7,808 bases of DNA from Caulobacteraceae bacterium. Lineage in GTDB: Bacteria; Pseudomonadota; Alphaproteobacteria; Caulobacterales; Caulobacteraceae. Shown in pieces: positions 5,924 to 7,808 of the stretch. The stretch is taken from positions 1-7,808 of the forward strand of contig JASLDZ010000484.1 in NCBI GenBank assembly GCA_030151985.1, in the 5' to 3' direction. Made by a program: the position numbers and the translations under genes. The first letter of the stretch is position 1. Each line of letters begins with the position of its first letter. The notes under the pieces were generated by a model. The model made no database searches, was not told the origin of the DNA, and was given only the letters and a program-made list of their open reading frames with translations.

Positions 5924-6888
5924 CGCGACGATCCGTCCTCGTCGGCGGCGAGAAAGGCGGCCAGCTCGGCCATCGCCGCCTTGGCCTCGGGCAGGAGCGT
6001 CAGGAAGGCGTGCCAGACGTGCGGCAGGCCCGGCCAGACGCTGAGCGTCACGCGCGCCCCCGCCGCCGCCAGCCGCTCCGCCATCGCCTGCGAGTCCCAC
6101 AGCAGGAACTCCGCGCCGCTCGCCTGCAGCAGCGTCGGCGGGAAGCGCGACAGCACCTCGGCATTCGTGCGCAGCGGGGAGACGCGGGGGTCCTCCGCTG
6201 TGGCGACGCCCTGCAGATAGAGCGCCATCGTGCCTTCCAGCCCTTCGGCGTCGGCCCCGTCGCCAGCGCCGCGCCCCCGCTCCGCCCGCCGGGCCCCGTC
6301 CAGCGCCGGGCATACCAGCGCCAGCCGGTCAGGCGAGGCGAGCCCGCGCGCCACGGCGTCGGCGCAGGCCGCAGCCGCCAGGTTGCCGCCGGCGGAGTCG
6401 CCCACCAGCGTCAAGCGCGCGGCGGGATCGGCGCCCGACGGACCGTGCGCCCGCGCCCAGGCCAGGACGGCGCAGGCGTCCTCGAAGGCGGCGGGGAACG
6501 GGTGCTCGGGGGCGAGGCGGTAGTCGACCAGCAGCACCGCGCAGCCGCTGCCGCGCGCCAGCTCGGCAGCCAGCGGTCGATGGCTCTCCAACCCTCCTGC
6601 GACCCAGGCGCCACCGTGCACGAAGACGATGCGCCTGCGCGTGTCCGCACCCGGCGCGACGACCCATTCGGCGCGCACCCCAGCCGCCTCGCACGGCGTG
6701 ACCTCCACCCCGGTGATCGGCTCCCGCGGAGAGACGTCGCCGTAGCGGTCGACGAAGCGGCGCATGGTCGCCAGGGGATCGGCGTCTCCGACGCTATGGC
6801 CTCGCGCCAAATGGTCGAAGGCGAGCCGCAGGTCCGGTCGCGGGTCGAGCTCGGGAGCGGGCTTCAGCATGGCGGCGGAGTCGGGCAT
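5920..6888 (-). CDS. Alpha/beta hydrolase, hormone-sensitive-lipase family esterase
   Basis: 322 residues, ATG at 6888, TGA at 5920-5922. HSL-family motifs in order: HGGAW oxyanion-hole motif (91-95), the YRLAPEHPFPAA signature (123-134), nucleophile Ser165 in GDSAGG (163-168), Asp265 in LLWDSQ, and His290 in PGLPH. The full Ser-Asp-His triad is therefore present. Known members hydrolyse short and medium acyl esters, aryl esters or lactones; no signal peptide is seen, so it is probably cytoplasmic. A GAGG five bases before the ATG (6894-6897) overlaps the stop codon of the receptor gene, so the two are co-transcribed. A second Met at residue 7 is possible but has no better ribosome site. The loop at about 199-216 is Arg/Gly/Ala-rich and looks like a variable insertion. 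The partner receptor suggests that it acts on an imported ester or lactone (inference). Confidence 0.92.
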   Translation of the reverse strand: MPDSAAMLKPAPELDPRPDLRLAFDHLARGHSVGDADPLATMRRFVDRYGDVSPREPITGVEVTPCEAAGVRAEWVVAPGADTRRRIVFVHGGAWVAGGLESHRPLAAELARGSGCAVLLVDYRLAPEHPFPAAFEDACAVLAWARAHGPSGADPAARLTLVGDSAGGNLAAAACADAVARGLASPDRLALVCPALDGARRAERGRGAGDGADAEGLEGTMALYLQGVATAEDPRVSPLRTNAEVLSRFPPTLLQASGAEFLLWDSQAMAERLAAAGARVTLSVWPGLPHVWHAFLTLLPEAKAAMAELAAFLAADEDGSSR

Positions 6889-6893
6889 CGGGA

Positions 6894-6897
6894 CCTC
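6894..6897 (-). promoter_or_regulatory. Ribosome binding site of the esterase, overlapping the receptor stop codon
   Basis: GAGG on the minus strand, five bases before the ATG at 6888. It shares bases with the receptor TGA (TGAGGT), which links translation of the receptor and the esterase. Confidence 0.6.
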
Positions 6898-7808
6898 AGA
6901 AGCGGACGGCGGCGCCGACGCCGAAGTGCAGCGGCGCGATCAGGTTGACGAGGCGCACCGCGCCCAGCAGCGGCGACACCACCGCGAGGCTGCCGATCGC
7001 CCGCTCGTCCGTGGCGTTCTGCACATAGGCGAAGGCGCGCCAGCGGCCGCCCACGGGGCTCAGCTGCGCCGACAGGTCCACCGTGCCGTAGGCGCCCTGC
7101 TCGGCGTCCGGCGTGTTGAACTCGGTGAAGTAGACCTTGTCGCGCCAGGCGTAGTCGATCCGGCCGGAGACCTCGAAGCCCGAGACCGTGCGGGCGTATT
7201 CGGCGCCGAGCGTCGCCTGATAGCGGGCGGTCAGCGGCAGCCGGTTGCCCGACACGTCCACCGCCGCCAGCCCCCGGCGCACGTCGGGCGTCACGAAGTC
7301 GGTGTACTCGGCGTCGAGGTAGCTGAGGTTGGCGTTCAGGGTCAGGCCGCGCACCGGCTTGAGCAGCGCCTCCGCCTCCACGCCCTTGATCTCGGCGCGG
7401 GCGGCGTTGGACAGGATCGTGCTGATGGCGTCGATCTGCAGAACCTGCAGGTCGCGGTACTTGCTGTAGAAGGCCGCCAGGTTCAGCTGCGCCCGCCGCT
7501 CCCAGAACTGCGACTTCAACCCCAGCTCGACGTTGTCGACGATCTCGGGCTTCACCGGCGGAGTGAAGCCGCCCAGGTTGATCGCGCCCGACTTGAACCC
7601 GCGCGAGACGTTGCCGTAGGCGAGCACGTCCTGCGCCACGTCGTACTCCACCCCCGCCTTGCCCGACACGTTCGACCAGGTGTGGCTGGGGGAGTCGGTC
7701 ACCGGCGGGGCGGCGAAGATCAGGAACTCGTCGGCGGACTTCCGGTCCGACGTGTAGCGCAGGCCGCCCAGGACGCGCAGGCGGGGCGTGATCGCGAAGT
7801 GCAGGTCG
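6896..7808 (-). CDS. TonB-dependent outer-membrane receptor, C-terminal beta-barrel part, cut by the right edge
   Basis: 303 complete residues are visible in frame from 7807 down to TGA 6896-6898, and the 5' part lies beyond the window. The visible part begins within the barrel (a GGLRYTSDRKS strand) and runs through YGNVSRGFKSGAINLGGF, PEIVDNVELGLKSQFW and LNLAAFYSKYRDLQVL, the usual alternating amphipathic strands of TonB receptors. It ends in Phe (GVGAAVRF), the C-terminal signal for BAM-dependent barrel insertion. The plug domain and TonB box would lie outside. A GTG within the frame at 7702 is not the start, because the sequence upstream of it is also receptor barrel. Such receptors import siderophores, sugars, aromatic or other large ligands; nothing here identifies the ligand. 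It is 7 bases upstream of the esterase gene and probably heads its operon. Confidence 0.93.
   Translation of the reverse strand, partial: DLHFAITPRLRVLGGLRYTSDRKSADEFLIFAAPPVTDSPSHTWSNVSGKAGVEYDVAQDVLAYGNVSRGFKSGAINLGGFTPPVKPEIVDNVELGLKSQFWERRAQLNLAAFYSKYRDLQVLQIDAISTILSNAARAEIKGVEAEALLKPVRGLTLNANLSYLDAEYTDFVTPDVRRGLAAVDVSGNRLPLTARYQATLGAEYARTVSGFEVSGRIDYAWRDKVYFTEFNTPDAEQGAYGTVDLSAQLSPVGGRWRAFAYVQNATDERAIGSLAVVSPLLGAVRLVNLIAPLHFGVGAAVRF

Noticed and set aside
4106..6220. A 704-codon open frame on the plus strand across the SDR, regulator and esterase genes.
   Set aside because: It covers three well-supported genes on the other strand, and its composition is low-complexity Ala/Arg/Pro/Gly/Ser with no motif. 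It is a GC-bias artefact.
5846..6313. A longer AraC regulator starting at 6313.
   Set aside because: The extra 156 residues run through the esterase gene in another frame and are Arg/Gly/Ala-rich; the family-like sequence starts shortly after the ATG at 5845.
1..7808. CRISPR arrays, tRNA or rRNA genes, insertion sequences, integrase genes or attachment-site repeats.
   Set aside because: I looked for regular repeats, tRNA-like arms and transposase motifs and saw none; the window is almost wholly filled by the eight genes listed.

Overview
The window is a very GC-rich, densely coded stretch (clearly above 65% G+C by eye, third codon positions almost all G or C) from a Gram-negative bacterium. 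A TonB-dependent outer-membrane receptor, an HSL-type esterase, an AraC regulator and a mycobacterial/sphingomonad-style D-aminoacylase-like amidohydrolase together suggest an alphaproteobacterium of the Caulobacterales/Sphingomonadales type. This is inferred from gene style only; no rRNA or other marker is present.

Layout. A rightward VOC (glyoxalase-fold) gene enters from the left edge and ends at 333. Everything else, seven genes, is on the minus strand, so read it from right to left. A TonB-dependent receptor is cut by the right edge (7808-6896). An alpha/beta hydrolase (6888-5920) starts 7 bases after it. An AraC-family regulator follows (5845-4799) after a 74-base gap holding a candidate promoter. 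After a 97-base gap with a hairpin come an SDR oxidoreductase (4698-3820), a D-aminoacylase-type amidohydrolase (3827-2103), and the large (2106-847) and small (845-264) subunits of an aconitase/isopropylmalate-dehydratase-like Fe-S hydro-lyase. The last four genes are joined by an 8-base overlap, a 4-base GTGA overlap and a 1-base gap, so they are almost certainly one translationally coupled operon. The last gene runs about 70 bases into the convergent VOC gene.

How they may work together. The layout looks like a catabolic locus. A receptor would import a compound across the outer membrane, an esterase/lactonase could open it, and an SDR, an amidohydrolase and a hydro-lyase could process the product under AraC control. 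The substrate cannot be read from the sequence. The most unusual part is the LeuCD-like pair. The three Fe-S cysteines are intact, but several substrate-binding and catalytic motifs are rewritten: the small-subunit SSRE loop is replaced by a GHPHGPP loop, DSHT becomes DGHV, and the first Arg of NRNF-x-GR becomes Leu. It is therefore unlikely to be a leucine-biosynthesis or citrate enzyme and may act on a different hydroxyacid.
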